Source: Thiohalospira sp051746205 (GTDB lineage Bacteria; Pseudomonadota; Gammaproteobacteria; Thiohalospirales; Thiohalospiraceae). Taken from it: a stretch of DNA of 64,000 nt. Of this stretch, positions 33,381-41,356 are shown one piece after another; the first letter of the stretch is position 1; each line of letters begins with the position of its first letter. A program made the translations under genes and the position numbers. The stretch covers positions 1 to 64,000 of the forward strand of contig JBNJEU010000006.1 of assembly GCA_051746205.1 (NCBI GenBank), written 5' to 3'. The notes under the pieces are model-generated. The model was not told where the DNA came from and ran no database searches. It saw nothing but the letters and a program-made list of their open reading frames with translations.

Positions 33381-34100
33381 TCAGTCCGGCGCCCGGGTCA
33401 GGGTCAGGACCATGGTGCGCCGGCCGTTGCGGCGCTCCTCGCTGTGCACCGGCAGGTAACCGAATTCCTCCGCCAGCCAGAAGATGTTGTGGCGCTTGTC
33501 CGGGTCCTCGCGCATCTGCCGGACCTTGATGGCCGAGAAGGTGCCCGCCGGCGTTTCGACCGGCTCCCGGCCGACCACCATGTAGTGATATTCCTTGTCG
33601 GGTCCGTCCTCGTCCACGAGGGTGAAGCGGAAGGACCGCCCGCCCTGTTCGAGGCCGTGCATGATGGCGAACTGCGAACTCAGGGTGTCCTGGGCGTCCT
33701 CCATCAGGGCCCACTCCTCGCCGGAATGGCTTTCCTCGACGCGCATCTCGTCCCAGTGGAAGGTCAGTTCGTAATCCTTTTCCTTCCCGGTGCGCTGCCG
33801 GTAGCGGTAGTACAGCGGCCGAATGGCCCCGTCGATCAACTCGAAACGGGCGATTTCCCGGGTTTCTCCCCGGAACAGGAGACGCGCCATGCCCTCCGGA
33901 CGGGCCACCGATTCCACCCGGAATTCGCTTCCCCTCGAGGCCTCCTCCCGGCTGATGGACCGTTCCATGGTCCCCAGGGTGACGCCGCTGCGTTCGAGCT
34001 GGTACGCCAGGTCGGTGTTTACCGGGAATTCCACGGCGGCGGCGGGCGCCGTGATGGCGACAAGGAAAGCCAGGAGCGGGAGCGCGCTGCGATGATTCAT
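33381..34100 (-). CDS. DUF3108 domain protein, exported
   Basis: A 239-residue protein with signal peptide (ALPLLAFLVAITAPAAA). The mature part is beta-rich, with YQLERSGVTLGTMERS, RYRQRTGKEKDYEL and PVETPAGTFSAIKVRQ, the pattern of DUF3108, thought to be a periplasmic or outer-membrane-linked beta-barrel-like fold of unknown function. The ATG overlaps the purN stop by four bases; this order (purM-purN-DUF3108) is conserved in related bacteria. A longer in-frame start inside purN was rejected. Confidence 0.82.
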   Translation of the reverse strand: MNHRSALPLLAFLVAITAPAAAVEFPVNTDLAYQLERSGVTLGTMERSISREEASRGSEFRVESVARPEGMARLLFRGETREIARFELIDGAIRPLYYRYRQRTGKEKDYELTFHWDEMRVEESHSGEEWALMEDAQDTLSSQFAIMHGLEQGGRSFRFTLVDEDGPDKEYHYMVVGREPVETPAGTFSAIKVRQMREDPDKRHNIFWLAEEFGYLPVHSEERRNGRRTMVLTLTRAPD

Positions 34101-34765
34101 TCTCGGGCCTCCGGAGGGTCCGCATGCGGTGGCAGGGGATCCGTGAGGGGCCGCCCGTCCAGGGCCGGGGTCTCGCCATCGAGCCGCAGGCGGCCCTCGG
34201 CAAAGAGACGAATGGCCTGAGGCAGGATGATGTATTCCCATGGCCGGACCCGTGTCTCGAGGATTTCCGGCGTATCGTCGGTCTTCACGGGGACGCGTGC
34301 CTGCACCACCACCGGGCCGCCGTCCAGTTCCCGGGTCACGAAATGGACACTGCTGCCGTGCTCCCGATCGCCCGCTTCCAGGGCACGACGGTGGGTGTCC
34401 AGACCGGTGTGCCTCGGCAGCAGGGAGGGGTGAACATTGAGCATGCGGCCGAGGTAGTGATCGACGAAGGCGTCGGTCAGTACGCGCATGAAGCCGGCGA
34501 GCACCACCAGTCGGGGGTGGTGGGCGTCGATGCGCTCGCGCAGGGCGGCATCGAAGGTCGTGCGGTCGGGGTACCGGCGATGGTCGACCACCTCAACGGG
34601 TACGCCGGCGGCCTCGGCGCGGGCGATGCCGCCGGCGTTCGGGGTGTTGGTGATGGCCGCGGCCACCTCCACCGGGAGTTCGCCACGGCTCGCGGCGGCG
34701 ATGATGGCCTCGAGGTTGGTACCACCGCCGGAGAAGAGAACAACGATGGGCAGCGGGGCGTTCAT
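34097..34765 (-). CDS. purN: Phosphoribosylglycinamide formyltransferase
   Basis: Third step of purine synthesis: transfers a formyl group from 10-formyltetrahydrofolate to GAR. The 222-residue protein begins with VVLFSGGGTNLEAI, has MLNVHPSLLPRHTGLDTH near residue 107 with the catalytic Asn/His pair, and SSVHFVTRELDGGPVV near 137 with the catalytic Asp. Both ends overlap neighbours by four bases (purM, DUF3108). Confidence 0.96.
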   Translation of the reverse strand: MNAPLPIVVLFSGGGTNLEAIIAAASRGELPVEVAAAITNTPNAGGIARAEAAGVPVEVVDHRRYPDRTTFDAALRERIDAHHPRLVVLAGFMRVLTDAFVDHYLGRMLNVHPSLLPRHTGLDTHRRALEAGDREHGSSVHFVTRELDGGPVVVQARVPVKTDDTPEILETRVRPWEYIILPQAIRLFAEGRLRLDGETPALDGRPLTDPLPPHADPPEARE

Positions 34766-35847
34766 GGGCCAATGCGGACCGTCGGATCACCGGCGTGTTC
34801 CTCCAGTGTCCCGATGCTGTAAACGGTTTCGCCGGCCGCCTCGAGGGTGGCGAGGATGTCCTCGGCCTGGGCGGCATCCACCACCACCGCCATGCCGATG
34901 CCGCAGTTGAAGGTGCGGTACATCTCCTCGTCCGCCACCCCGCCCTGCTCCTGCAGCCAGTCGAAGACGGCGGGGCGCCGCCAGCGGGTCGGATCAAGGT
35001 GGGCGGCGACGCCTTCGGGCAGGACTCGGGGGAGGTTTTCCGGCAGGCCGCCGCCGGTGATGTGGGCGAGGGCGTGGATGCCGCGCGGGTGGGCCGCCAG
35101 GGCGCGCAGCAGCGGACGAACATGGATCCGGGTCGGCGCCAGCAGCGCGTCACCGAGGGTGGTCCCCGAGTCGTCACCCGGCAGCGGCTGCGTCAGGTCG
35201 GCGTCGACGTGATCGAGGATGCGCCGGATCAGGGAGTAGCCATTGGAATGGGGGCCACTGGCGCCGAGGCCGAGGATCACGTCGCCGGGGCTGCAGGCGC
35301 TCCCGTCGAGGATGCCGTCGCGCTCCACCACGCCGACGCAGAAGCCGGCCAGGTCGTAGCGGCCGCCCTCGTAGAAGTCGGGCATCTCGGCGGTCTCGCC
35401 GCCCACCAGGGCGCAGCCGGCTCGCTGGCAGCCATCGGCGATCCCTTCCACGACTGCGGCGGCGGTCTCCACTTCCAGACGACCGGTGGCGTAGTAGTCG
35501 AGGAAAAAGAGGGGTTCCGCCCCCTGGACCACCAGATCATTGACGCACATGGCCACCAGATCGCAGCCGATGGTGTCGTGACGACCGAGTCGCTCGGCCA
35601 GCGCGAGCTTGGTGCCGACACCATCGGTTCCCGCCACCAGCACCGGGTCGCGGTAGCGCGACGGCAGGTCGACCAGGGCCCCGAAACCTCCGAGCGAGCC
35701 CAGAACCTCGGGTCGCCGGGTGCGGGCCACTGCGGGGCGGATCCGTTCGACCAGCGCGGTTCCGGCGTCGATGTCGACCCCAGCATCGCGATAGGTCAGA
35801 CCTTCAGGACTCGGGGTGTCGGCTTGATCTGGTGTGTGTGTGCTCAC
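34762..35847 (-). CDS. purM: Phosphoribosylformylglycinamidine cyclo-ligase
   Basis: AIR synthetase, fifth step of purine synthesis. The 361 residues include LTYRDAGVDIDAGTALVERI near the start, VAGTDGVGTKLALA near residue 65, GGETAEMPDFYEGG near 145 and GLGASGPHSNGYSLIR near 185. The start codon is GTG at 35847. First gene of the purM-purN-DUF3108 run, with a -10 TAGAAT at 35883-35888. Confidence 0.96.
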   Translation of the reverse strand: MSTHTPDQADTPSPEGLTYRDAGVDIDAGTALVERIRPAVARTRRPEVLGSLGGFGALVDLPSRYRDPVLVAGTDGVGTKLALAERLGRHDTIGCDLVAMCVNDLVVQGAEPLFFLDYYATGRLEVETAAAVVEGIADGCQRAGCALVGGETAEMPDFYEGGRYDLAGFCVGVVERDGILDGSACSPGDVILGLGASGPHSNGYSLIRRILDHVDADLTQPLPGDDSGTTLGDALLAPTRIHVRPLLRALAAHPRGIHALAHITGGGLPENLPRVLPEGVAAHLDPTRWRRPAVFDWLQEQGGVADEEMYRTFNCGIGMAVVVDAAQAEDILATLEAAGETVYSIGTLEEHAGDPTVRIGP

Positions 35848-35882
35848 TCTTTAGTTCCGTTCAATCGTCACGAAGTTTCCGC

Positions 35883-35911
35883 ATTCTAGCAGCCACCCGA
35901 AGGCCATGGAA
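35883..35911 (-). promoter_or_regulatory. Promoter of purM
   Basis: Minus strand TTCCAT (35906-35911), 17-base spacer, TAGAAT (35883-35888). The -10 matches well, the -35 only partly. The start point would lie about 30 bases before the GTG. No PUR-box palindrome is seen. Confidence 0.5.
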
Positions 35912-35929
35912 CGCGCCGCTCTCCTGAGC

Positions 35930-35935
35930 CATAAT
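35930..35935 (+). promoter_or_regulatory. Possible -10 element of the DUF2066 gene
   Basis: CATAAT with a poor TGGAAC 17 bases upstream (35907-35912). The -35 region overlaps that of purM on the other strand, so the two promoters may compete. Confidence 0.35.
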
Positions 35936-35991
35936 CGGCGCTTTACTCCTGTGGGCACCATGGCGGTGACCCGAACCGTGATGGATGGACC

Positions 35992-37056
35992 ATGCGTGGA
36001 ATACGACAGCTCCTGGGCGGCCTCTGGTTGATGGCCCTGACCTCGGTGGCCGCAGCGACGGGTATCGAGGGCCTCTATGAGGCCGAACTGCGGGTATCCA
36101 GTCAGGCCGTGGAGGAACGGGAAACGGCCCTGCGTGTCGGTCTCGAGCGCGTCCTGGTCCGGGTGAGCGGGCGGCAGTACCTGTCGGATCCGGTGCTGCG
36201 CGAGGCCCTGCGCCAGTCCGAACGGTATCTGCAGCAGTTCAGCTATTCCCGCGACGAGGACGACGACCTGACCCTCCGGGTGCGCTTCGACGAAAGGAGT
36301 GTGAACGGGCTACTGGAGGAGGCCGGTCTGGCGGTGTGGGGCCGGATACGCCCGTGGACGCTGGTCTGGCTGGCCGTGGATAACGGGTCCGAGCGGGTGC
36401 TGCTGGATGGCGGCAGCGATCACCGCGTGCGCCGTATTGTGACCGAGAAGAGTCGCCGTTTCGGACTGCCGCTCGAGTGGCCGCTGATGGACCTGCGCGA
36501 CCGGCGACGGGTCCGTGCCAGTGACGTATGGGGCGGCATCGAGGAGCCGATTCTCGAGGCTTCCCGGCGTTACGCCCCGCAGGCCATCCTGATCGGGCGC
36601 GTCCAGCCGCTCGCCGAGGGGGGGTGGGAAGCGCGCTGGCGCCTGCTCGGGATCGGCGAGCCCCGGCAATGGGAGAATCGTGGCGGGGTCCTCGAGGAAG
36701 TGATTACGCCCGGTATGGAACGAACCTTTGCCGGGCTGGCGGCGACCTACGCCGGAGTGGAACAGGACGAGGACCGGGTTCGGCTCGAGGTGGCGGGGAT
36801 CACCGGGCTGGAGGATTATGCCGGCATCCGCGACTATCTGGCCGGCCTGTCGGAGGTTCGCGGACTCCAGGTGGAGGCGCTGGATGGCGGTCGTATGACC
36901 CTTGAGCTGGAACTGCGTGGCGGAGCGCGTGGCCTGGCGCGAACCATCGCGCTGGGTGGGACGCTGGTTGCCGCGGGTGAGGGCATGGACACGGTCGGGC
37001 CGCAACCGGTGCCGGAACAGGGTGTTCAGCGGCTCGAATACCGCTACCTGCCGTGA
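35992..37056 (+). CDS. DUF2066 domain protein, exported
   Basis: A 354-residue protein with signal sequence (LLGGLWLMALTSVAAA). The N-terminal domain, with RVSGRQYLSDPVLREAL near residue 57 and QFSYSRDEDDDLTLRVRFD, is typical of DUF2066, always found next to hda and purM in Gammaproteobacteria. Function unknown; it is predicted to be periplasmic. Its 3' end lies 22 bases from hda, so both are probably cotranscribed. Confidence 0.82.
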   Translation: MRGIRQLLGGLWLMALTSVAAATGIEGLYEAELRVSSQAVEERETALRVGLERVLVRVSGRQYLSDPVLREALRQSERYLQQFSYSRDEDDDLTLRVRFDERSVNGLLEEAGLAVWGRIRPWTLVWLAVDNGSERVLLDGGSDHRVRRIVTEKSRRFGLPLEWPLMDLRDRRRVRASDVWGGIEEPILEASRRYAPQAILIGRVQPLAEGGWEARWRLLGIGEPRQWENRGGVLEEVITPGMERTFAGLAATYAGVEQDEDRVRLEVAGITGLEDYAGIRDYLAGLSEVRGLQVEALDGGRMTLELELRGGARGLARTIALGGTLVAAGEGMDTVGPQPVPEQGVQRLEYRYLP

Positions 37057-37078
37057 ACGACGAGTGACCGAGGACGGT

Positions 37079-37771
37079 ATGACGGCTGGCGCTCAACTCC
37101 CCCTGGCCGTGAATCTGCGCGATGGCGCCGATTTCGAAGGGTTCCTGGTCCAGGACAATGCTGCGGCCGTGGCCGCAGCGCGTGCCCTGGAACCGGGGGC
37201 GTGCTATCTGTGGGGCGAGCGGGGCAGCGGGCGCAGCCACCTGCTTCAGGCGGCCTGTGGCGAGGCGGGGCGAGCGGGCTGGCGCTGCGCCTACCTTCCG
37301 CTCGCCAGCGAGGGGTTGAGCCCCGACCATCTGCACGGCCTCGATGCCATGGACCTGGTCGCTCTGGACGACATCGACACCATCGCCGGTCAGGAGGACT
37401 GGGAACACGGTCTTTTCCACCTCTATAATCGACTCCACGACAACCACCGGCGGCTCCTCGTCAGCGCCTCTTCGTCACCGGCGGAGCTGCCCCTGGAACT
37501 TGCGGACCTGCGCAGTCGCTGTGGCTGGGGTCTGGTGTTCCGCCTGCAACGGCTGGACGAGACCGGCTTGCGCCGGGCGCTGGTTCTGCGCGCCGGGCGC
37601 CGTGGACTGGCGTTTCCGGACGAGGTTCTGGATTACCTCATGAGACGTCTGCCCCGGGAGCCGGAAACCCTGTTCGGGCTGCTCGATCACCTCGACCAGG
37701 CCTCCCTGGCGGCCAAGCGCCGCCTGACCATCCCCTTCATTCGGGAACAGCTTGATGCTCTTCGGCCCTGA
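37079..37771 (+). CDS. hda: DnaA regulatory inactivator Hda
   Basis: AAA+ protein (230 residues) that, with the DNA sliding clamp, stimulates hydrolysis of DnaA-bound ATP and prevents over-initiation of replication. The N-terminal clamp-binding motif is QLPLAV (residues 6-11). The P-loop reads GERGSGRSHLLQ with Arg in place of the usual Lys, as in E. coli Hda. Walker B is LVALDDIDTIAG near 97. The gene ends 35 bases inside the 3' end of the convergent DUF2069 gene. Confidence 0.92.
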   Translation: MTAGAQLPLAVNLRDGADFEGFLVQDNAAAVAAARALEPGACYLWGERGSGRSHLLQAACGEAGRAGWRCAYLPLASEGLSPDHLHGLDAMDLVALDDIDTIAGQEDWEHGLFHLYNRLHDNHRRLLVSASSSPAELPLELADLRSRCGWGLVFRLQRLDETGLRRALVLRAGRRGLAFPDEVLDYLMRRLPREPETLFGLLDHLDQASLAAKRRLTIPFIREQLDALRP

Positions 37772-38120
37772 GTTCCCGGGAACGCCAGCGGGCATAGAGG
37801 ATGCAGGAGGCAAACAGGGTCACGGCCAGAACCACTTCCAGCAGGGCCCAGGGGCGTGCCATGGGGTTGCTCCAGGCCTCCATGCTGCCATGGGCGAAGT
37901 AGAGCAGCGCCAGGTAACTGGTCCAGGCGTGGGTGTACGGCTTGCCGTAGAGGATGCCGCGTAGCGGAAAGAGCAGAGGGAGGGTGAAGATCAGGATGGT
38001 CAGCCACTGCTGGAAGTGAATGGCCGGAGCCAGCCAGCCATACCAGCTGATCAGCAGCACCACGAGACCGACGAGGGACCCCGATGCCAGCCAGTGGACG
38101 AAGCGAGTGGCAGGGGCCAT
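37737..38120 (-). CDS. DUF2069 membrane protein
   Basis: A 127-residue inner-membrane protein with four hydrophobic helices; GKPYTHAWTSYLALLYFAHG near residue 60 is the family signature. Function unknown. The start ATG shares a base with the upstream wrbA stop (TGATG), and its 3' end overlaps hda on the opposite strand by 35 bases. Confidence 0.85.
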   Translation of the reverse strand: MAPATRFVHWLASGSLVGLVVLLISWYGWLAPAIHFQQWLTILIFTLPLLFPLRGILYGKPYTHAWTSYLALLYFAHGSMEAWSNPMARPWALLEVVLAVTLFASCILYARWRSRELRAEEHQAVPE

Positions 38121-38728
38121 CAGGGGTTCTCCCCGGTGTTCAGTCGCTGTGCGGTTTCCGCGATGCGACGTCCCAGCGCCAGGCACAGGGCACGCTCTGT
38201 TTCGTCCACTGCGCGTGCGGCATCGGCGCCGGCCACATGGCTCGGACCATAGGGGGTTCCGCCGCTGGTGGTCGAGTTCAGCCCCTCCTCGGTGTAGGGC
38301 AGGCCGCTGATGAGCATGCCGTGGTGGAGCAGGGGCAGCATCATGGCCAGCAGGGTGCTCTCCTGGCCTCCATGGAGGGAGGCGGTGGAGGTGAAAACGG
38401 CTCCCGGCTTGCCTGCCAGAGCGCCGGACAGCCACTGGCCACTGGTCCCGTCCAGAAAGTACTTGAGCGGCGCGGCCATGTTGCCGAACCGGGTCGGGCT
38501 GCCGAGGACGAGACCGGCGCATTCGGACAGGTCCTCCGGTCGAGCATAGGGAGGGCCCGATGTCGGTACTGCGGGTTCGCTGGCCTCCGGCGTCGCCGAA
38601 ACCTCGGGGACGGTGCGCAGCCGGGCGGCGGTACCCGACACGGCATCGACCCCCTCGGCAATGGCACGAGCCATGGCGGCGGTGGAACCATGGCGGCTGT
38701 AATACAGGATCAGGATCTCGCTCATCAT
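38120..38728 (-). CDS. wrbA: WrbA-type NAD(P)H:quinone oxidoreductase
   Basis: Flavodoxin-fold protein of 202 residues that reduces quinones by two electrons. The FMN phosphate loop is YYSRHGSTAAMARAIA near residue 9; LGSPTRFGNMAAPLKYF near 74 and TSTASLHGGQESTL near 112 are WrbA-specific. E. coli WrbA has 198 residues. Two adjacent ATG codons (38728, 38725) are possible. Coupled to the DUF2069 gene by a one-base overlap, an arrangement repeated in related genomes. Confidence 0.9.
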   Translation of the reverse strand: MMSEILILYYSRHGSTAAMARAIAEGVDAVSGTAARLRTVPEVSATPEASEPAVPTSGPPYARPEDLSECAGLVLGSPTRFGNMAAPLKYFLDGTSGQWLSGALAGKPGAVFTSTASLHGGQESTLLAMMLPLLHHGMLISGLPYTEEGLNSTTSGGTPYGPSHVAGADAARAVDETERALCLALGRRIAETAQRLNTGENP

Positions 38729-38884
38729 GGCCTCGGGGTCCGCTTGTCTGGCGGGGGAGTGTAGCGTGCCAGCACGCCGTAGCCCAGCCATCGGGCTCAG
38801 TTGACGCGGGTCGGGGGGCTTGGTAGGTTCGCCGAACCGGGCCACTGCCCGGCATGGACTGGGCTGGCTCAGGGGGATTCTGCA

Positions 38885-39169
38885 ATGCGTCTGGTGTTTA
38901 CGGTTGCGGTCGTCTGGCTGTTGATGGCGTGTGCCACCTCGCCGCCCGTCCAGGAGATGAGCGATGCCCGGCAGGCACTTCAGGCGGCTATCGACGCCGG
39001 GGCGCAGGAAAGGGACCCGGTGGCGGTCGAGCGGGCGGAGCGGCTTCTGGAACGGGCCGGGGAACGCCTGGATGAGGGCCAGTACCGACAGGCCCGGCAA
39101 ATGGCGGGGGAGGCTCGCAGGACCGCCCGGGCGTTGTTGCTCGAGAGCGGATCTGAACCCGTGCCGTAA
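38885..39169 (+). CDS. Small DUF4398-type lipoprotein
   Basis: A 94-residue lipoprotein with signal sequence and lipobox LLMACATS. The rest is one charged helix (SDARQALQAAIDAG, VERAERLLERAGERLDEGQY), the DUF4398 pattern, which resembles a short TPR-like coiled rod. Function unknown; probably outer-membrane anchored. The next gene encodes a longer lipoprotein with the same kind of helix plus LysM. Confidence 0.7.
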   Translation: MRLVFTVAVVWLLMACATSPPVQEMSDARQALQAAIDAGAQERDPVAVERAERLLERAGERLDEGQYRQARQMAGEARRTARALLLESGSEPVP

Positions 39170-39205
39170 TGACAGGTCGAAGGAAGGCGGGCGTTTGCGC
39201 TGCGG

Positions 39206-39247
39206 CGTTCATGGTTCAAGCGACGTTCATGGTCTACACTGTATACT
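39206..39247 (+). promoter_or_regulatory. Direct repeats and -10 before the LysM lipoprotein gene
   Basis: CGTTCATGGT occurs at 39206-39215 and 39224-39233, 18 bases apart, and TATACT follows at 39242-39247. The second repeat covers the place of a -35, as response-regulator boxes often do. The hexamer is 77 bases before the ATG at 39324. Confidence 0.4.
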
Positions 39248-39323
39248 GAGTATGAGCGCTTGCTGGATCCGTCCGTTGGTGCGGGCCACGTGAACAATCA
39301 TCTAAGGTTTTGGAGCCTGGAAA

Positions 39324-39944
39324 ATGACGATGCGAATGCTGAAATTTGTGGGACTGGCGGTGCTCCTCGGAGTATTGGCCGGTTGTGGAACCACCCCCGA
39401 GGACGAGTCGAGCAACGGTGCCGCCGATGCGGCCGACCGCGCCATCGCCGAGGCGACTGCGGCCGTGGAGCGGGCCGAGGAAATGGACGCCGAGTGGCGG
39501 GATTCCCGCGAGATCCTCGACGACGCCATCGCCGCCCGCGAGGCGGAGGATTACGAGGAGGCCGAGCGTCTGGCCAACGAAGCGCTGTATCAGGCGGAAC
39601 AGGCCATCGAACAGCACGAGAAGGCCATGGCCGACGCGAGCGAGGAAAAGGGTGCGGCCGACTCCGAGGATAGTGAAACCTACGAGGTGGGTCGGGGCGA
39701 CAACCTCTGGAACATCGCCGGCAAGGCCACCACCTACGACAACCCCTACCAGTGGCCGTTGATCTTCCGGGCGAACCGCGATCAGATCGAGGACGCCGAC
39801 CTGATCTTCCCGGGTCAGGAATTCGAGATCCGCCATGACCACTCGAGCAGTGAGATCGAAGCCGCCGAGAAGCATGCCCGCACTCGTGGTGAGTGGGCGC
39901 TGGGTCGGGTCGAGGAATCCGATCGGCGCTACCTCGAGCGTTGA
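39324..39944 (+). CDS. LysM-domain lipoprotein with DUF4398-like helix
   Basis: A 206-residue lipoprotein: signal peptide and lipobox VLAGCGTT; an acidic helical segment (about 32-105) like the DUF4398 rod of the preceding gene; then a LysM domain (about 118-170) with YEVGRGDNLWNIAGK and NRDQIEDADLIFPGQ. LysM binds peptidoglycan, so the protein probably links outer membrane and cell wall. A second ATG six bases in is also possible. A strong terminator follows at 39990. Confidence 0.82.
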   Translation: MTMRMLKFVGLAVLLGVLAGCGTTPEDESSNGAADAADRAIAEATAAVERAEEMDAEWRDSREILDDAIAAREAEDYEEAERLANEALYQAEQAIEQHEKAMADASEEKGAADSEDSETYEVGRGDNLWNIAGKATTYDNPYQWPLIFRANRDQIEDADLIFPGQEFEIRHDHSSSEIEAAEKHARTRGEWALGRVEESDRRYLER

Positions 39945-39989
39945 GGCTGCGGCCGGGTTCTGACCCGGCCGGTGTGGTTGTCCGATCGA

Positions 39990-40012
39990 GGGGGCTGCGG
40001 CCCCCTTTTTTT
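39990..40012 (+). terminator. Rho-independent terminator
   Basis: GGGGGC and GCCCCC pair around a four-base TGCG loop and are followed by seven T residues. It ends the LysM lipoprotein transcript. A second GC-rich stem lies just before it, around 39952-39970. Confidence 0.9.
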
Positions 40013-40116
40013 GGTTCATCGCACATTTCCGGGAGAGGTGGTGCGGGGTACGGGAAGACGTTCGCATCGAAGCACGGCCCCGCGGCGTGGGCAGTGTCGG
40101 CATGTTACGGAGCGGC

Positions 40117-40145
40117 TTGAGAATGGATCGGTGCACCGCTACATT
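40117..40145 (+). promoter_or_regulatory. Promoter of the tandem-repeat protein gene
   Basis: TTGAGA (40117-40122), a 17-base spacer and TACATT (40140-40145) form a good sigma-70 promoter. With the terminator upstream, it makes the following gene an independent unit. Confidence 0.55.
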
Positions 40146-40178
40146 CGGTGGTATGGAGAACAGGACGTGGAGGCGAGT

Positions 40179-40673
40179 ATGAGTGCCGCGATCGACAGTG
40201 CCAGCATGGCGAATATGATCCAGAACTACAATTACCCGCTGCCCACTGGTGGAGTGCCCTCGCAGTCGCAGCCCCCGCTTGTGGAGGGGTATGAGGAGTT
40301 GCTGGTCGGCATCAGTGGTGGAGAAAGTAGTTCCCGGGCGGCGCTACTGGAGCGGAAGGCCGATCTCGTCGGTACCGCTCTGGAGTCGGAGAACCTGCCG
40401 GAGACATCGGAAAGCAGAAATCCCCGATCGGAGGCTTCGGAAAACGGAACTGATGAGCGTTTACATGAATTGGACGAGACCTGGCGAGACGCGGCGCACG
40501 AGAGGGCGGTGAACTACCATAACCCCCGATTGGATGCCGCGGAAAACGGCACTGATGACCGTTTACATGAATTGGACGAGACCTGGCGAGACGCGGCGCA
40601 CGAGAGGGCATTGAACTACCAGGGCGTGAACAGGCAGGAGGACCTCGGTGGCCTGCTGGATGTCGAGGCCTGA
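40179..40673 (+). CDS. Unknown protein with a duplicated 34-residue repeat
   Basis: A 164-residue protein I do not recognise, without signal peptide or membrane segment. The N-terminal 80 residues include a Tyr/Asn/Pro-rich stretch (QNYNYPLPTGG). Residues 81-114 and 115-148 are two near-identical copies beginning NPR and containing ENGTDxRLHELDETWRDAAH, probably a short helical pair. The DNA copies (40419-40520, 40521-40622) share a run of about 50 identical bases. GGAGG five bases before the ATG supports translation. Codons such as TTA and AAT are used more than in the neighbours. Flanked by a terminator upstream and the thioredoxin operon downstream. Function unknown. Confidence 0.65.
   Translation: MSAAIDSASMANMIQNYNYPLPTGGVPSQSQPPLVEGYEELLVGISGGESSSRAALLERKADLVGTALESENLPETSESRNPRSEASENGTDERLHELDETWRDAAHERAVNYHNPRLDAAENGTDDRLHELDETWRDAAHERALNYQGVNRQEDLGGLLDVEA
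40419..40622 (+). repeat. Two tandem 102-bp repeats
   Basis: Units 40419-40520 and 40521-40622, in frame, each 34 codons. Differences cluster in the first third of the unit; the last two thirds are almost identical, which points to a recent duplication or to gene conversion. The copy number may vary between strains. Confidence 0.9.
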
Positions 40674-40789
40674 GAACTCGCCCCTCCCGGGATCGTAGTC
40701 AGGGAACCGTTGCTGATCACGGGTACGGATGGCACCGACATGAGGCGGCGCGTTGATCGCGCAAAACAATAACGAATGGAGGAAACGAA

Positions 40790-41353
40790 ATGCTGCGCCT
40801 TGTCCTTGTGGGCTCCATGGCCCTTGGACTGCTGTTCCACGCCGCCGCCGGTGCCGTGGAGGAACGGGAACCTGAACGCCACTTCTTCAACGAGACCTGG
40901 AACGAGTTCGACCAGGAGCTCGAGAAAGCGCGTGCCGAGGGAAAGAACGGCGTGTTCATGTTTTTCGAAATGGACGCCTGTCCCTTCTGTGACTGGATGA
41001 AGGAGGAGGTCCTGAGTCGTTCCGACGTGCAGGAGTACTACCGTGAAAACTTCCTCAACTTCACCGTGGATATCGAGGGTTCCATCGACATCACCACCTT
41101 CGATGGCGAGATGATGTCACAGCGCGAGTTCGCGACTGATGTCCACCGTGTCCGGGCGACGCCGGTGATGATCTACTTCGATCTCGAGGGCGATGCCGTG
41201 CACCGATATACCGGGCGTACTTCGGGGGCGGAGGAATTCATCCGCATGGGCGAGTTCATTGCCAGCGGGGCCCACGAGGAGATGGACTTCGAGAACTATC
41301 AGCGCCAGAAAAATGATGCGGACAACGGCTCCTCCGGCGCCGACTATTTCTAG
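40790..41353 (+). CDS. Periplasmic thioredoxin-fold protein
   Basis: A 187-residue protein with signal peptide (LVLVGSMALGLLFHAAAGA). The redox motif is CPFC in EMDACPFCDWMKEE near residue 64, and the cis-proline strand is ATPVMIYFD near 123, so this is a functional thioredoxin fold of the SoxW/thioredoxin-2 type. It probably reduces or isomerises disulfides of exported proteins. GGAGG precedes the ATG. TolC-like protein starts three bases after its stop, so it heads a four-gene operon. Confidence 0.85.
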   Translation: MLRLVLVGSMALGLLFHAAAGAVEEREPERHFFNETWNEFDQELEKARAEGKNGVFMFFEMDACPFCDWMKEEVLSRSDVQEYYRENFLNFTVDIEGSIDITTFDGEMMSQREFATDVHRVRATPVMIYFDLEGDAVHRYTGRTSGAEEFIRMGEFIASGAHEEMDFENYQRQKNDADNGSSGADYF

Positions 41354-41356
41354 GCC

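Noticed and set aside
40419..40622. CRISPR-like repeat
   Set aside because: Only two directly abutting 102-bp units, in frame and coding, with no spacers and no cas genes.
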